This document shows positions 23,316 to 34,912 of a DNA stretch of 64,000 nucleotides, in pieces. The notes beneath the pieces were generated by a model. It was given only the letters and a program-made list of their open reading frames with translations. It was not told where the DNA came from and did not search any database. Source of the DNA: Nectonema munidae. Its lineage: Eukaryota; Nematomorpha; Nectonematoida; Nectonematidae. The stretch covers positions 620,001 through 684,000 of the forward strand of contig JAUIRK010001035.1 of NCBI GenBank assembly GCA_030549495.1, given 5' to 3'. The first letter of the stretch is position 1, and every line of letters starts with the position of its first letter. Made by a program: the position numbers and the translations under genes.

Positions 23316-24546
23316 CAGGGCGAGTAAAAGTCAATAAAGTCAACTTTTATTTCGGTTTAGCAAAAACTCTTTGAAGAAGATCTTTACTTTTTTAGTCTAA
23401 AAAATTTTGAACTAATTTCAAATTTTTAAGTCAATTAAAGTCAATTTTTCGAGTTTAGATCAATAAAGTCAATTTTTATATTTAACACTTTTGGATTCAA
23501 TGTGCCTAAAATTGTTATAAGCGATAGATACAAGATTTCTTCTTTATATCAACACTTCCACAATAGTTGGGCTTTTTCATCTAATAAAAGGTTTTACTGT
23601 AAAGTTTGCCTTTTCATCTAATAAAAGGTTTTACTGTAAAGTTTGCCTGACTGAGGTTAAACATGAAGAAGTTTTTTGTAAGACAAATTTTTTTTGTTAA
23701 CAAACGCGGTTACATACGATATATCCGTAGCAGAAGTTTATTCCCTAACTTTTTTATCATTTCATGTTTTTCACATTTTTTACACAAGTTTACTTTAAAA
23801 GTTAAGTTATCCTGCAAAATTATAGATTATCGGCATTAAATCATTCAAAATTAGTAATAGAAAAAGGCGTCCTCTTTTCAAACCTATCGGCAACACTTCA
23901 GTTCCAATTGTAACGAAATTGACAAATTGGTTGCAAGCAGCAAAATATTTTCATTAAAATATTCTAACAGTGAAGAAATTAATGATGAAGATGATGGAAT
24001 TTTATTGCCAAATATCAAGAAATTGTTAAAAAAGAAAATATGTGTCAAAACTTGCTAACAATAATGAAATTAGAGAATATTCACGATTCATTGATTTAGT
24101 AGGAAAATGTCAATATAGAAACTTTTTCAGTCGAAGATGCCTTCACTTGTTTCAACATGATTTCATTTAAGACGAATGTGGCGTTAAAAGTTATCTTGAA
24201 AATAGATTCAAATAAAGTGAAATCAATAAAATCATGAATATGGAAAACTCTCAAATCTCTCGCAGTACTTATCCCAAATTACAAAATTGTCAAGTTTTAA
24301 CTTTAGAAGTGGAAAGATCTTTTTCTAAACTGAAAAAACTGCTAGAAAATTATCGAATTTTAAATCAGAAAATGTCATTAATTATATGTTGTTTTATTAC
24401 AAAGTCCTGGATTCTTTGAAATAATTTTCAATACTTTCTTAAAAGTGTTCATAGTTGTTCAATTCAATGAAACTTTAAAAAGTCAATAAAGTCAATTTTT
24501 TCTATGAGTAAAAGTCAATTTTTTGGGTCAATTTTTCCTCGCCTTG
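23316..24546 (+). mobile_element. hAT element, CAGGGCGAG family, copy A
   Basis: Ends CAGGGCGAGTAAAAGTCAAT (left) and, on the minus strand, CAAGGCGAGGAAAAATTGAC (right): a 9-base terminal repeat with one mismatch. The flanks gtaatgat (23308-23315) and gaatgata (24547-24554) fit an 8-bp duplication that lost one base. Near both ends, agtcaataaagtcaa-like motifs repeat several times and may be transposase-binding sites. The interior is a decayed transposase on the plus strand: a zinc-finger-like KRFYCKVCLTEVKHEE (about 23595-23680) and the C-terminal dimerisation block QVLTLEVERSFSKLKKLLEN (about 24289-24350). Same family as 49624-50833, in the opposite orientation. Confidence 0.88.
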
Positions 24547-24599
24547 GAATGATATATTCTCATAACCTGTACTGTTGAACGCGGGTAGACAACTTGAGT

Positions 24600-24973
24600 G
24601 TTATCTCCAACCCGTATACTACGATGATTCATTTCCAACCTGTATTCTACGATGATTCATCTTCAACCTGTATACTACAATGATTCATCTCCAACCTGTA
24701 TACTACGATGGTTTCTATTCCATGTACTAATGACTAGAGAGACAATGTTCAATTTTATGTTCACATTCTGCTAGATGTAAGATTTGATATACCTCATTCG
24801 GGGAGACGATGCTACATAAGTTATTACCTATATACATTATACCTGTATACTACGATGGTTCATCTCCAACCTGTATACTACGATGATTCATCTCCAACCT
24901 GTCAGTTCATATTTTGCTAGATGTAAGATTTGATATACCTCATTCGGGGAGAGGATGTTAGATAAGTTATTAC
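24600..24973. repeat. 28-bp minisatellite inside a larger duplication
   Basis: The unit tatactacgatgattcatct + ccaacctg (28 bp) occurs about four times from 24616 to 24715 and again about twice at 24842-24902. A 62-bp block (gctagatgtaagatttgata ... agttattac) follows each array (24769-24827 and about 24914-24973), so the array plus flank was duplicated. hAT copy B begins exactly at the end of the second block. Confidence 0.85.
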
Positions 24974-26054
24974 CAGGGCAAGGAAAAATTGACCTAAAAA
25001 ACTTTTAAAAAGTTGACTTTTTACTCAAAAAAGTTGACCTTGAAATTTTTTTGAAAGTAACATACGTTTACAAAAATGATTGTAAAGCTGTAAAAAATTT
25101 ATTGAAATTTCACTGATTCATAGTCATTATTATTTTTTGAATTATAATAAAATATCATATACATATTTTCGTCTTTAAAATTTCGGTCTTTTCCAGTAGT
25201 TTTTTTTTAATTTAGAAAACGTACGTTCAACTTCTGAAGTAGTTGCTTGACAGTCCTGTAGCTTCAAATATGTGCTTGGTGAAATTTCACAATTTTTCAT
25301 TTTTATTATTTCTTTTATTTGATTTTGATTGAAACGTCTTTCAAAATATTCCTTAATTTTGCATTCATCTTCACAAAAATTAATTTTGTTAAAAGAATTG
25401 TAAGCATCTTTTATCGAAAATCTAGAGTTTTGAGATTTTTCTACAAAATCAATCAAATCATTGTAGTTTTGCTTTATTGAGAGTAAATTTTTAGCCAGAT
25501 CATGATTATTTAAACTTTCTTTAGCCCTCCCTTTTTAACAAAATGCTGTCTTCACTATCGATGTTTTGAATAATTCGTCGAATGTTTGGAAGATACTCAC
25601 AGTAATAAAGAGCACTTTTTAGCCAGCTTGCCCACCTTGTTACAATAGGAGTGGGTGGATATCCAATATCTTTAAAAAGAGAACGCCTCCTTTTGTTTTT
25701 GATTGTTAAAGCTTTAACCGAAGAAATTAAATCATCAACATTTTTGTAAAAAGCTTTCACTTTTAGAGCACAGTTATGGAGAAGATGAGAGAAGCATGTC
25801 ACGTGAAAGAGATTGGGAAATAAAATCTTCAAAGTTTTTCCAGCAGCTACATTACATGTAGCAGCATCTGTTAAAAGCAAACAAAAGTCGTTGCCTTCAA
25901 TATCAAACTCTTTAATCACATCATCTACCAATATAGTTAGTTTTTCTGAGTTTAAGTGAGACTCATGAACTACAATTTTGATAAAATGTGTGACAGTTGA
26001 ATGATTAAGTTTTCCAAGCAGAACATTTACAAAGATTTTACCTGATAGTTCTGT
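24974..26054 (-). mobile_element. hAT element copy B, related to the CAGGGCGAG family
   Basis: One end is CAGGGCAAGGAAAAATTGAC at 24974, differing in one base from the terminus of copies A and C, with similar gttgac-rich subterminal sequence. The first copy of the duplicated flank continues past agttattac without an element, so it serves as an empty-site comparison placing the junction at 24973/24974. Transposase text on the minus strand is readable up to about 26054, where it stops. The other terminus was not found; a LINE fragment follows and may have truncated it. Confidence 0.75.
25175..26054 (-). pseudogene. hAT transposase, C-terminal two thirds
   Basis: Two long open pieces. The first (25521-25931, readable upstream to 26054) carries FCLLLTDAATCNVAAGKTLK (a DDE Asp region), HVTCFSHLLHNCALKVKA (the conserved C..H motif) and PTPIVTRWASWLKSALYYCE (the RW motif). 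The second (25175-25456) carries CEISPSTYLKLQDCQATTSE and then VERTFSKLKKNYWK, the C-terminal dimerisation domain. One frame change joins them near 25520. Better preserved than copies A and C, so perhaps a younger or more autonomous relative. The N-terminal zinc finger is missing. Confidence 0.82.
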
Positions 26055-26254
26055 TCATAAAAAAAAAGTTATAGTTATAATTTGTGATTCTAATAAATAT
26101 TTCGTATGTACCTACAAAACTTCTTAATCTTAATTTTTTATCTGCTCGTTTTTAGCTTTTTATTACTGTGTGAATGTATATATTTATACGTCAATTTTAG
26201 TTTACGTTATTATGTAAATTTTAGTAATACGTTATTAGATGTAATTGACAACAC

Positions 26255-26830
26255 TAATCTTGATTCTAGAGAAAATATCTCATTGAGGGTGTCAAAGGCT
26301 TTCCAAGTTTTTCATAAAGTGCACAAATGCTTTGCTTTGTTTGATGCTAACACAGCTCAACTTCTATATAAAACACTTATTAGACCGATTTTAGAGTATG
26401 GAAATGTCATTGCTTATCCTTTTTATTCCTGTGATGCTGCAAACATTGAAAGAGTCCAGAGAACAATCACAAAAAATATTCTTGGAATGAAACATCTGAA
26501 ATATAAGGAAAGACTAAAAAGGGTGAATTTGCCCTCGATGATGTACATATTCAAAAGAAATGATAGTATTCAATATTGTAAATGGTAATTTGAGAACAAT
26601 TTCACAAGTTTTACCAGAATTCTCCGAAAGATTGCAAAGATTTCACTCTTACAAGTTTAGAAAGAGTCATTGCAAAAAGTCATTTTTGAAAAGATTTTTT
26701 TCACAACGTATGATAAATGATTGGAATTCTTTGCCTGATTTCGTTGTTAATTCTCCGTTTTTAAATATTATTAAGAACAGGCTCGATAATTTTTGGAAAG
26801 AGAAAATGTTCTTCTGCTAGCTTTTTTTTC
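26255..26830 (+). mobile_element. CR1-like LINE, 3'-terminal RT fragment
   Basis: Two overlapping open pieces encode the C-terminal region downstream of the RT core: LRVSKAFQVFHKVHKCFALF, AQLLYKTLIRPILEYGNVIA, ANIERVQRTITKNILGMKHL, then after a frame change FSQRMINDWNSLPDFVVNSP and IIKNRLDNFW. These are the standard last blocks of CR1-type elements. The fragment is strongly 5'-truncated, and the coding end at 26820 is followed by T-rich DNA. It lies against the broken side of hAT copy B. Confidence 0.8.
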
Positions 26831-28780
26831 TTTTGTTTAAGATCTTTTTTTTAAATCTTTTTTAACCATATTATGTTATTTTCTATGAAAAATGATTTAT
26901 TCAATGTACAATTCATGGAAAACAGATATCGTTCATTTAAATTAATTTTATCTGAAAATTTTTCTTAATTTTTATTAACTCAACCAATGAAGTGGCTTTT
27001 TAAAAAAAGAACGTGAAATTTAGAAAATTGAACACTGACTAATTAATATGTATCTATATTTACAAACCTATTTGTTTTATTATTCATATAATAATTTATA
27101 CAGTTACAAATTTTATTCAATTTAAAAATCCAGAAGGAATTGTCTTTGCTATTTGTTTTTGTATAAAACTAGGTCACTAAATTTTCATATATTTGCATCT
27201 GTGCCATTTTTGATAAATCTGACCTATTCTAAATTTTCAGATTTCTTACCCATCTTAGCTAAATGTTAATTGTAATCCTAGATGATAAGCTATAGATTTA
27301 AATATTTTTCATTTGTAAAAGAAGAACTTCTTTTTCACAGTCAAAATCTTTTTTGAAGCACCTAATATTAGATCATTACACCACTTCCTAGTTCATTAGA
27401 ACAGGGTAGATCTTCCATTTAGTCAAGATACATATATTTTTAATTATTTCTTTTGATCACATGTTCTCTTTTCAATTAGTTTTCAACTTGGTTCATTCTC
27501 TCATACAAATTTTCAAAAGATTTTATAATACGTTTTATTTTTTTTAATAAATATTTTATACTCAAGATGATTGTAGAAAGTATTATAAGCCAAAATATAG
27601 AAAAAAAAGTATATTTTTACTATATACCTAATATGCAGCCATTTTTTGAAATTTTTTTACTTACTAATTCAATTGCCACTTAGAGATATTTTTTAACCGT
27701 ATTATCCAAAATCCAGTACAGAAATAAAATAAGCATAGTCGATTTGGTATAAAACAGATATTTTATTTTTTTGAAGACAGTATCTAGAAGTAAACCGCAA
27801 ATCTGATTCAAGCTTTCAGATATTTTAAAACCATAAATGCCAAATCTGAGTCCAAAAATGAAACCAGCATCTTCCATTTGACATAAAAACAGATATTTTA
27901 TTTAAATTTCGATGGTCGATTTAGTATAACACATATATTTTATGTAAAATTTGAAGGATGTTTTTGGAGACAATTTTCAGAAGTAATCCTCAAATTTGAT
28001 TGAAATTTCAAACAGTTGATTTAAAACCACAGTCAATATCTGAAATGTGAAAATCGACAAGAACCTCATGTAAATATGTAAAAGTTATTTGTTCTCAACA
28101 TAAAAAAAACTAGTTTTGATTGTCAATAAATTTGTAATTTTTATTTTATTGGTTAATGTTTTCTTTTGTGTAAGAAGAAAAACACTAAAATTTGAACCGT
28201 TTTTCAAATTTAATAGAGATAGGCTTTTTGTTTGAGTATAAATTAAATTTTAGGAGCCAACAAAAAGATAAATTTCAATTTCTCAAAATATATTTTTCAA
28301 TATAACATGTACTACCAACTACATATAACATGAACTACCAAACTACGACTTCATCCATATTGCTTATATTTCTCAACTTTTTTAAACTTCTTGTGTTTAG
28401 AAGAAAAATTTTAGGGTCGAAATATTGATTTATTCCCTCCTGTTTTAAAGTCGAGATAATAAAGATTATTTCTTTTTACAATTTTTTCCTAAACTTTCTA
28501 AAAAAAAATTTTATTTCCAGAAATTGTCCGTTTGCAAAGTAAAATAATAAAAGTTCAACACTATTTAAATATCTAAATTAAAAAATATATTTCCAAAATT
28601 TTTCAATACTATATAGTAAATATTTGAAAAATAGTTAAAATCAAGTTATAATTTTTCTAATGAACATCATTTCATTTTACTAACCTTTGAATGGAAAGTG
28701 ATTGTTTTGGGGAAAAGAAACACATTTTCAATATTTTGATTGAATAATGAAAATATAAAATAAGCATAAATATTTTTTCA
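26831..28780. other. Intergenic DNA upstream of cathepsin A
   Basis: No coding similarity. It holds a degenerate tandem duplication (listed separately) and should contain the promoter and any 5' untranslated exon of the carboxypeptidase gene. I could not pick a core promoter with confidence in such AT-rich DNA. Confidence 0.4.
27735..28035. repeat. Degenerate tandem duplication, period about 174 bp
   Basis: Block 1 (gtcgatttggtataaaacag, atattttattt, then cagatattttaaaaccataa) and block 2 (gtcgatttagtataacacat, atattttatg, then gttgatttaaaaccacag) run in the same order, starting near 27739 and 27913. Divergence is substantial. Confidence 0.55.
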
Positions 28781-28791
28781 GGTTTTTGAGA

Positions 28792-30192
28792 ATGATACTC
28801 CTCCTTGTTTTATACATTTTGAACAATGTTGTCTCTTTAAATGAGGACAAAGTAAAGTATTTACCTGGTCTTAAAGAAAATGTCACATTTAATCATTACT
28901 CCGGTTATTTACATGCTTCGACAAATACAAATCTTCATTACTGGTTTGTTGAATGTACAAGTGATCCTAAAGAATGTCCAGTGGTATTGTGGTTGAATGG
29001 AGGACCTGGTTGTAGTTCTTTAGATGGCTTGCTGAACGAATTAGGGCCATTTCTTGTGAATAATAGTGGAACGAGTTTATATATGAACCCATTTTCTTGG
29101 AACAGCATAGCAAATATTATTTTTATGGAGTCGCCTGCAGGAGTTGGCTTCTCTTATTCAAGCAATGACTCAAAGACTACTTTTACTGATGATGAAGTTT
29201 CCAATGACAACTTATTGGCTTTGCACCATTTCTTTCAAAAATATCCTCAGTTTCAAGAAAATGATCTATACGTCATAGGCGAAAGTTATGGCGGCATTTA
29301 TGTTCCGACACTTGCAGAGCGGATAGTGAAGGATACTTCTAATCGCTTGAACTTAAAGGGAATAGGTATTGGAAATGGACTGTTGTCTCAAAGCCTGAAC
29401 ATACAATCCCTAGTATATTACGCGTACTATCATGGCTTGTTTAGTGATGAACTTTGGCGAGAACTGAGAAGAGGATGTTGTTCTGCTGACGTATGCAACT
29501 TTCACCATCCTAAAAATTCTCTCTGTAGCTCAAGCGTTTCAAAAGTGATGCAGATGATTTATGATATTGGCATAAACACTTACTCGCTTTATCAGCCATG
29601 TAGATATGATGTTGGAAAGTCTCAAAGGGTGGCAGTAATGTACAAGAATATCTTTGCACCCTTTATCAACCCTGGATTGACCAATCGAATACAGCAAACA
29701 CTCAATGATGATGATCGCATACTGTTAAAAGTAAAGAATGAAATATCATGTATTGACTCTTATTCAATAGAAAAATGGCTCAATACGCCTGAAGTTAAAG
29801 ACGCCTTAAACATTGACAAAGATTTCAAGAAAAAATGGAGTACTTGTAACTTAGATATAAATAAAAATTACATCACTCAGTATGAAAATATGTCTTCTCA
29901 GTTTCAAACGATTCTTGCAAGTGGAATTAAAATTCTGGTTTACAATGGAGATACAGATATGGCATGTAACTTTTTGGGAAATCAATGGTTCATCACTTCT
30001 TTATTTCCTAATGCTTCTACTCACTACGCTAGAAATCCATGGTACGTTGATGAGCAGGTAGCGGGTTTTGTGAGATACCTTCCTAATCTTACATTCGCAA
30101 CGGTTAAAGGAGCTGGACATATGGTTCCACAGTGGAAACCTAAGCAAGCGCTTTATTTAATCCAATCTTGGATTCACAACAAACCACTATAA
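28792..30192 (+). CDS. Cathepsin A-like serine carboxypeptidase (family S10)
   Basis: A 466-residue protein, close to the length of animal cathepsin A (lysosomal protective protein). It removes C-terminal amino acids in lysosomes or outside the cell. A signal peptide (MILLLVLYILNNVVS) precedes YLPGLKENVTFNHYSGYLHA, the expected mature start. Catalytic residues are visible: Ser165 in GESYGGIYVPT, Asp389 in YNGDTDMACNF and His443 in KGAGHMVPQWKP. LWLNGGPGCSSLDG (67-79) forms the oxyanion region. Several N-glycosylation sites are present (N30-V-T, N90-N-S, N125-D-S). The similarity is to the animal CTSA type throughout. The start is the ATG at 28792; an in-frame TTG two codons upstream was not chosen. 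The coding region has no intron, but an AG acceptor at 28780-28781 could join a 5' untranslated exon. No breaks, so this looks functional; a retrocopy origin is possible. Confidence 0.95.
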   Translation: MILLLVLYILNNVVSLNEDKVKYLPGLKENVTFNHYSGYLHASTNTNLHYWFVECTSDPKECPVVLWLNGGPGCSSLDGLLNELGPFLVNNSGTSLYMNPFSWNSIANIIFMESPAGVGFSYSSNDSKTTFTDDEVSNDNLLALHHFFQKYPQFQENDLYVIGESYGGIYVPTLAERIVKDTSNRLNLKGIGIGNGLLSQSLNIQSLVYYAYYHGLFSDELWRELRRGCCSADVCNFHHPKNSLCSSSVSKVMQMIYDIGINTYSLYQPCRYDVGKSQRVAVMYKNIFAPFINPGLTNRIQQTLNDDDRILLKVKNEISCIDSYSIEKWLNTPEVKDALNIDKDFKKKWSTCNLDINKNYITQYENMSSQFQTILASGIKILVYNGDTDMACNFLGNQWFITSLFPNASTHYARNPWYVDEQVAGFVRYLPNLTFATVKGAGHMVPQWKPKQALYLIQSWIHNKPL

Positions 30193-30240
30193 AGATCGTT
30201 TTTCTTGATGCTTTCTCAAATTTCCTTCAGTTTATAGTTG

Positions 30241-30246
30241 AATAAA
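30241..30246 (+). other. Polyadenylation signal of the carboxypeptidase gene
   Basis: AATAAA begins 49 bases after the stop codon (TAA, 30190-30192), a usual distance for a short 3' untranslated region. Confidence 0.65.
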
Positions 30247-30249
30247 TTT

Positions 30250-31554
30250 TTTTAATTTAATTTCACTAAAATTAGTTTACAAACCAGTGCCTTTGGAATA
30301 AAGATGAGTTGTCATTAAAATATGGTCCATAGGTAACGGATCATTAACAAAATACGTCAACGGGAAATGGGGGAGAGGGTTACATGAAAGTTGACCGAAA
30401 GAGGTAGAAAATCGGAAGATGAAAATGAAAAGTAGAAAGAAATGGGTTTTTTAGGCTAATTATTATTATTCAATCAGAAATATTTTTACTGGGTTAACAA
30501 GTGTTTTACACCCTTAGATATAAAATTTTTTATATTTTTAAAGGACACATTGCATGTTTTTTTGAAATGTAAATATTCTTTTTCTATTCTGCATGTTGAA
30601 TTGAAATATACTAGTAAGTTAAAGACATGTAAAAGTATCTTTAGGAATTTAAACAAGGCAATAAATTATTAAACTAGTTTTCAAAATCCAGGTGTTTGTC
30701 AAACCTTTGAGATGTAAAGTTTAACATTACTCATAAGCCCTATATTACCCATACGTTATGCACTTTAAATAATTTTCTCAGAGTCGCTGTGGCAAAGTTT
30801 TCTGTGTTGAAATTATCTAAAGTTTTGTAGGATATATCAATCAATAAAAGGTTTTCAATACTTAGAGAAAAATGGTTTTTTTTAAATTACGTACTTTGTT
30901 GTGCGTCAATTCAAGCTTGATTTAACCGATGTCATCGTCATTTGCATTGATTGATTTAACCACACTAGTTCTAGAACTGAAAGAATCAATTCGAGAACGA
31001 AACTTTTAAGAAGGCGTTTTCTATATTCGACATTCCTTAATTCAATGGCTACAGCAATGAATGATGTCGACTTTGCAGGATTGAACTTTGCCTTTACTTT
31101 ACTAAATTCTTTGATAAGATGGCTAGTAACATATCAAATAAAGTAATAATTAGGATACTACATTCTTTCATTTGCATATTTCTAATCCATCTTGTCATCG
31201 AAAAAGAACGCATCCATTCAAGCTTTTCTATGTGTTCTCTGAACCATAGAAATCTTGTTAGAATCTCTAAATTCTTTTAAACATTGTGATATTTTAGTTT
31301 TATCAATTACTAATGGCCTCAACTTTACTTCCTTCAAAGAGTAACAAAGCCTCTAAAAATTCCTCTGCATTCTTCATTACTTTAACTAAAGATTAAGTTT
31401 TCATTCAAATCAAAGTTAACACCTTTAGAACACTATTTTTCAAGTTATTTTCAAATCAAGTTAACTCGTATGAAGACTTTGTAAAATGACGTGATATAAA
31501 AAAAAGAAGGATACGTAATATACTAAATCAGTAATTTATGTGTCTAATCCAGCC
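30250..31554. other. Intergenic DNA, nothing recognised
   Basis: No ORF with family similarity. Some palindrome-rich text occurs near 30920-31010 (ctagttctagaactg; tcaattcgagaacg). Confidence 0.4.
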
Positions 31555-33780
31555 ACTAAGAGAGGCAATCCAGCCTAGTTCAGGGCGGCTCCAAGCCCGG
31601 AAAATGGGGAGGCTTAACGGCAGGAAGGGCATCAGCTTGTAAAACATTTTCCAAAGTTTAGCCCGATTCTTTCGAAAAGTAAATTAGGATCGGTTAGTCA
31701 AAGAAAAGAATAAATTAGAAGTTGCTACAAGTTGGAACGCAAAATGTTGTGACAATGACTAAAAAAGAATGAGAGCTGACTGAATTGATAATAAGGCGAA
31801 AACTTGGAGTTGTGTTCAAGAAACAAGGTGGAGGGGTACAAATGGAGTAGGAATGGTATTATCTAAGGTATTTAAAGAAATTTTACTTGAAGTGAATAGA
31901 ACTGTAGTTAACGTTATATGTGCTTATTCACCTCAAACTAAAAGTTTAAAGGCCAAAAGGATGTTTCATGAGCCTAGTAAAGTTCTCAAAGAAAGAGAAA
32001 TTATAGGAGGAGATTTGCATGGTCATGTCGGAAAAAGTAGATGTGGATTTGAGAGAGTGCATGGAGGTTGTGGTGTAAAAGATAGAAATGATGAAGGAGA
32101 AAAAGTTATTAACTTTACATTAGTTTTAATAAATTTTTTCAAAAAAGGGAACCTTTTATTTATTACTATACACCAGAAATCATTTTAAGGAAGTTGGTAA
32201 TTGTAAAGTAATAAATGAAGAAAGTGTTGTAGCACAACATCAATTGGTATTGATTACAGGTTTAAAGTTGGCAGAATATGCAAGAAAATAAAAATAGAAG
32301 GGAGGATGTTTGAAAGATACAAATGCGAGAACTAGGTTTATGGATGATATAATAAAATAAGTAAGATACCTAGTGCATGTGCAAGAATGGTGGACAGTAA
32401 AATGTGATCTTGAAAATAGGTAAAGAAGTACTTAGAAAGACATCCAGTAGAAAATCACCAAATGATAAAGAGTCATGTTGGTGGATCAAAGAAGTACCAG
32501 AACAAATTAGAAAAAAAACGCCAGCAAAGAAACAGGCCGATTTGAATCACGATAGAAAAGGGTATAAAAAAGAGGTAAAGAAAGCGGTGACAAAAGTAGA
32601 GAGACCGAATGAGGTATATAATGAATTAGAAACATTGTCAGGATTGCGAAGAAACGGGATGCATCAACGTAAGACTTCAATCAAATAAAAGATAACAATA
32701 GTAGCGTATTTATAGATGAGAATATTGAGTAGATGGGAAACGTACTTCAAAGATTTATTAAATGAAGAAAATACTGGGAGTATGTATGAAGAAAGTTTTC
32801 CTTATGAAGCAAAAGTAGCAGAAATTACTATAAGGGAAGTAAACGAAGCGGTGAAGAAAATGAATAGGCAACAGGTGCCGATAAAACACCAGTAGAGGTT
32901 TGGAAAAGTCTTGGTGAAAAGGATGTAGGCTATGGAACCTAATGCAAAAAAAATACCTCAAGAATAGAGAGAAAACCATGTCATTACAATATATAAAGGA
33001 AAGGGGATGTTCGGGAATGTAGAAATTAAAAAAGAAGTAAATTGTTGAGTCACATAATGAAAATTTAGGGAAAAATTTTAGACTTAGATATAGTGACATA
33101 TGGTATATGAACTCGATATTGTTTTGTGTAGTAGCAAGAGTCAAGTGGTACAAGAAAATCTTAAAAAGATGAGGAGAGAAATGGAAAGAAAATTAATCAG
33201 AAGACAGAACACCTCTGTTTAAATGTAAAAGATGAAATCTTAAAATTTTTTTTAGGTATTTAGGCTCAACTTTGGTAGATGACAGATAAAGAAATAACAC
33301 GAAGAATAAAAGCAAGCTGGATGAATGGGAAGAAGTTGTCTGAAGTTCGGTGCGACAAAAAAAGAAGAGTCAAAATGAAGGGTAATATAAAAAAAGTGGT
33401 GCGACCTGCAATGATCCGAAACCTGGGTAATAAAAAATTGCCCAGCTGGAGCGCCAGTTGGACTTGTTTGGAGTAAAAAGAAAGGATAGTATTAGAAATG
33501 TGACAATCAGAAACACGACTAAAGTGAAAGAAATATTAGTCAAAATAGAAGATAGATTGAGGTGATACTGTGATGTGATGAGAAGAGATGCATATGGTGT
33601 TGAAAGAACACTAATGGAAATGATTTTAAAAAGAAAGGGAAAGAAAGGAAGGCCTAAGCGAAGAAGGGTGGATTACTTGATATGAACCTTAAAAGTTTAA
33701 AGGATTACGATGCCCGGAATAGAAATGAATGGAGAAAGCTGATCAAAAACATTGGCACTACATAGAAGTAGGAAAATATG
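31555..33780 (+). mobile_element. RTE LINE with endonuclease, internally deleted copy
   Basis: It begins with GC-richer leader text (gttcagggcggctccaagcc, cggaaaatgggg, ggcaggaagggcatcagc) that is characteristic of RTE-type elements. It continues through an apurinic endonuclease, the linker, remnants of RT and a C-terminal region (about 33360-33480, then decayed text to 33780). Most of the RT core that is present in the 1472-3296 copy is missing or unreadable here, whereas the endonuclease missing there is present. The two copies are therefore complementary fragments of related elements. Confidence 0.8.
31731..33476 (+). pseudogene. Endonuclease and broken RT of the RTE LINE
   Basis: The endonuclease comprises VGTQNVVTMTKK-like start text (about 31730), then an open frame (31853-32188) with VNVICAYSPQTKSLKAKRMF and IIGGDLHGHVGKSRCGFERV, where GGDLHGHVG is the catalytic GDxN-type block (the expected N reads H). 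The linker (32404-32688) contains SCWWIKEVPEQIRKKTPAKK and EVKKAVTKVERPNEVYNELE. Near 32850, KMNRQQVPIKHQ-like text marks the start of RT, which is then largely lost. MKGNIKKVVRPAMIRNLG (33376-33430) is the C-terminal block. Several frame breaks; not functional. The protein would nick target DNA to prime reverse transcription. Confidence 0.75.
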
Positions 33781-34173
33781 TAGTTAAAGAAGGAATTTAT
33801 GTCATTGCGTAAAATAAATTAATTTACATGAGTCAATACAAGAAAAAATTGTCGTTCATCAATGATGTAGAAAGTAAAAAATTACAAATATGATCAATAT
33901 CGAGTGAATTTTATGAATAGTTGATTGAACAATTTTCGATATCAACATTAACTTTTGAACAGTGAACGGTCTTTTCTTAAAATATAAAAAATACGCCTTC
34001 AATGATGAAAATTATCCAATCAGAACCGAAAGAATAAACTTCCACAACGATGATGATAATGTAACTTCCTTAAAGCTTTGATCTAAATACACATAACATT
34101 AAACAAAATTGATTAATGTTTACATATTTTTCTTTGGATGAGATCACTTGTTTATATTGAGGTATTCATTAGA
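33781..34173. other. Intergenic DNA, nothing recognised
   Basis: AT-rich, no coding similarity. It lies between the LINE and an inverted-repeat-bounded segment. Confidence 0.4.
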
Positions 34174-34698
34174 GCTTTGCGGGGGTGTAAAAATTTGATC
34201 ACATCCGCCTCCCGCATTTTATTATTTTGCACCGGTTCCACACCAGCAATAAAAAATAAAAATGTCCGCAACTGCAATTTTATATTTGAAAAAACACCAA
34301 TAGCCTTTTATATTTAAACGCGCGTCAAACTTGCAATTTTATATTTTAACCCGTAATATTAAATTTAAACTGACAACACACAAGATTTTAAGTTGCTTGC
34401 TTTTTTTATATAAACATCAGATGATGAAGTAGACATGTTAAAAATATAAGATGGTTTAGTAAGGAAAATATCAGAGATGAAAATCAATCAAAATTTGAAA
34501 GAGATGTTGTATGTATTATATAGTTTAACTCTATATTATAATACTCCTTTGCCTGCTGTTTGTGATGTACTTTACTGATGTTACACTTTATATAGTCAGA
34601 TAGCTATCAATGACAATTTTATAAATTAGCTCGCAGTACTAATATTGAACTCACACCCACTCCACCCAGCAGCAATTTATGCGTGGGCCCCGCAAAGC
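34174..34698. repeat. Segment bounded by an 11-bp perfect inverted repeat (possible MITE)
   Basis: GCTTTGCGGGG (34174-34184) and CCCCGCAAAGC (34688-34698) are exact reverse complements enclosing 525 bp. The GC-rich termini contrast with the AT-rich interior, which has repeated tgcaattttatattt-like text. No target duplication was found (no shared 8-mer or TA at the borders), so it is either an old non-autonomous element or a chance pair. Confidence 0.5.
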
Positions 34699-34912
34699 CG
34701 CAGACAATTTACAAGAATAAATTGATACAGTGAAAAAGCAGTCCCTCACTGGTTGGAGGTGTCCAGTGTCCACTAATGATAGCTTTACTCTAGCATATGA
34801 GAAAAAATTAAGACGGAAAAGTGTTCCCTAATGGAGGTTGGTTTTACTTGTATAACAAATGTTTGACAAGGCAGTTAACTAAAAAGTATTCTAAGATGAA
34901 ATTAATATAAAT

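Noticed and set aside
24600-24902. 28-bp repeats considered as a CRISPR array
   Set aside because: The units are directly adjacent without unique spacers, and the DNA is clearly eukaryotic.
34174-34698. Inverted-repeat segment as a definite hAT MITE
   Set aside because: The 11-bp inverted repeat is perfect, but no 8-bp or TA target duplication could be found, so it is listed only as a repeat.
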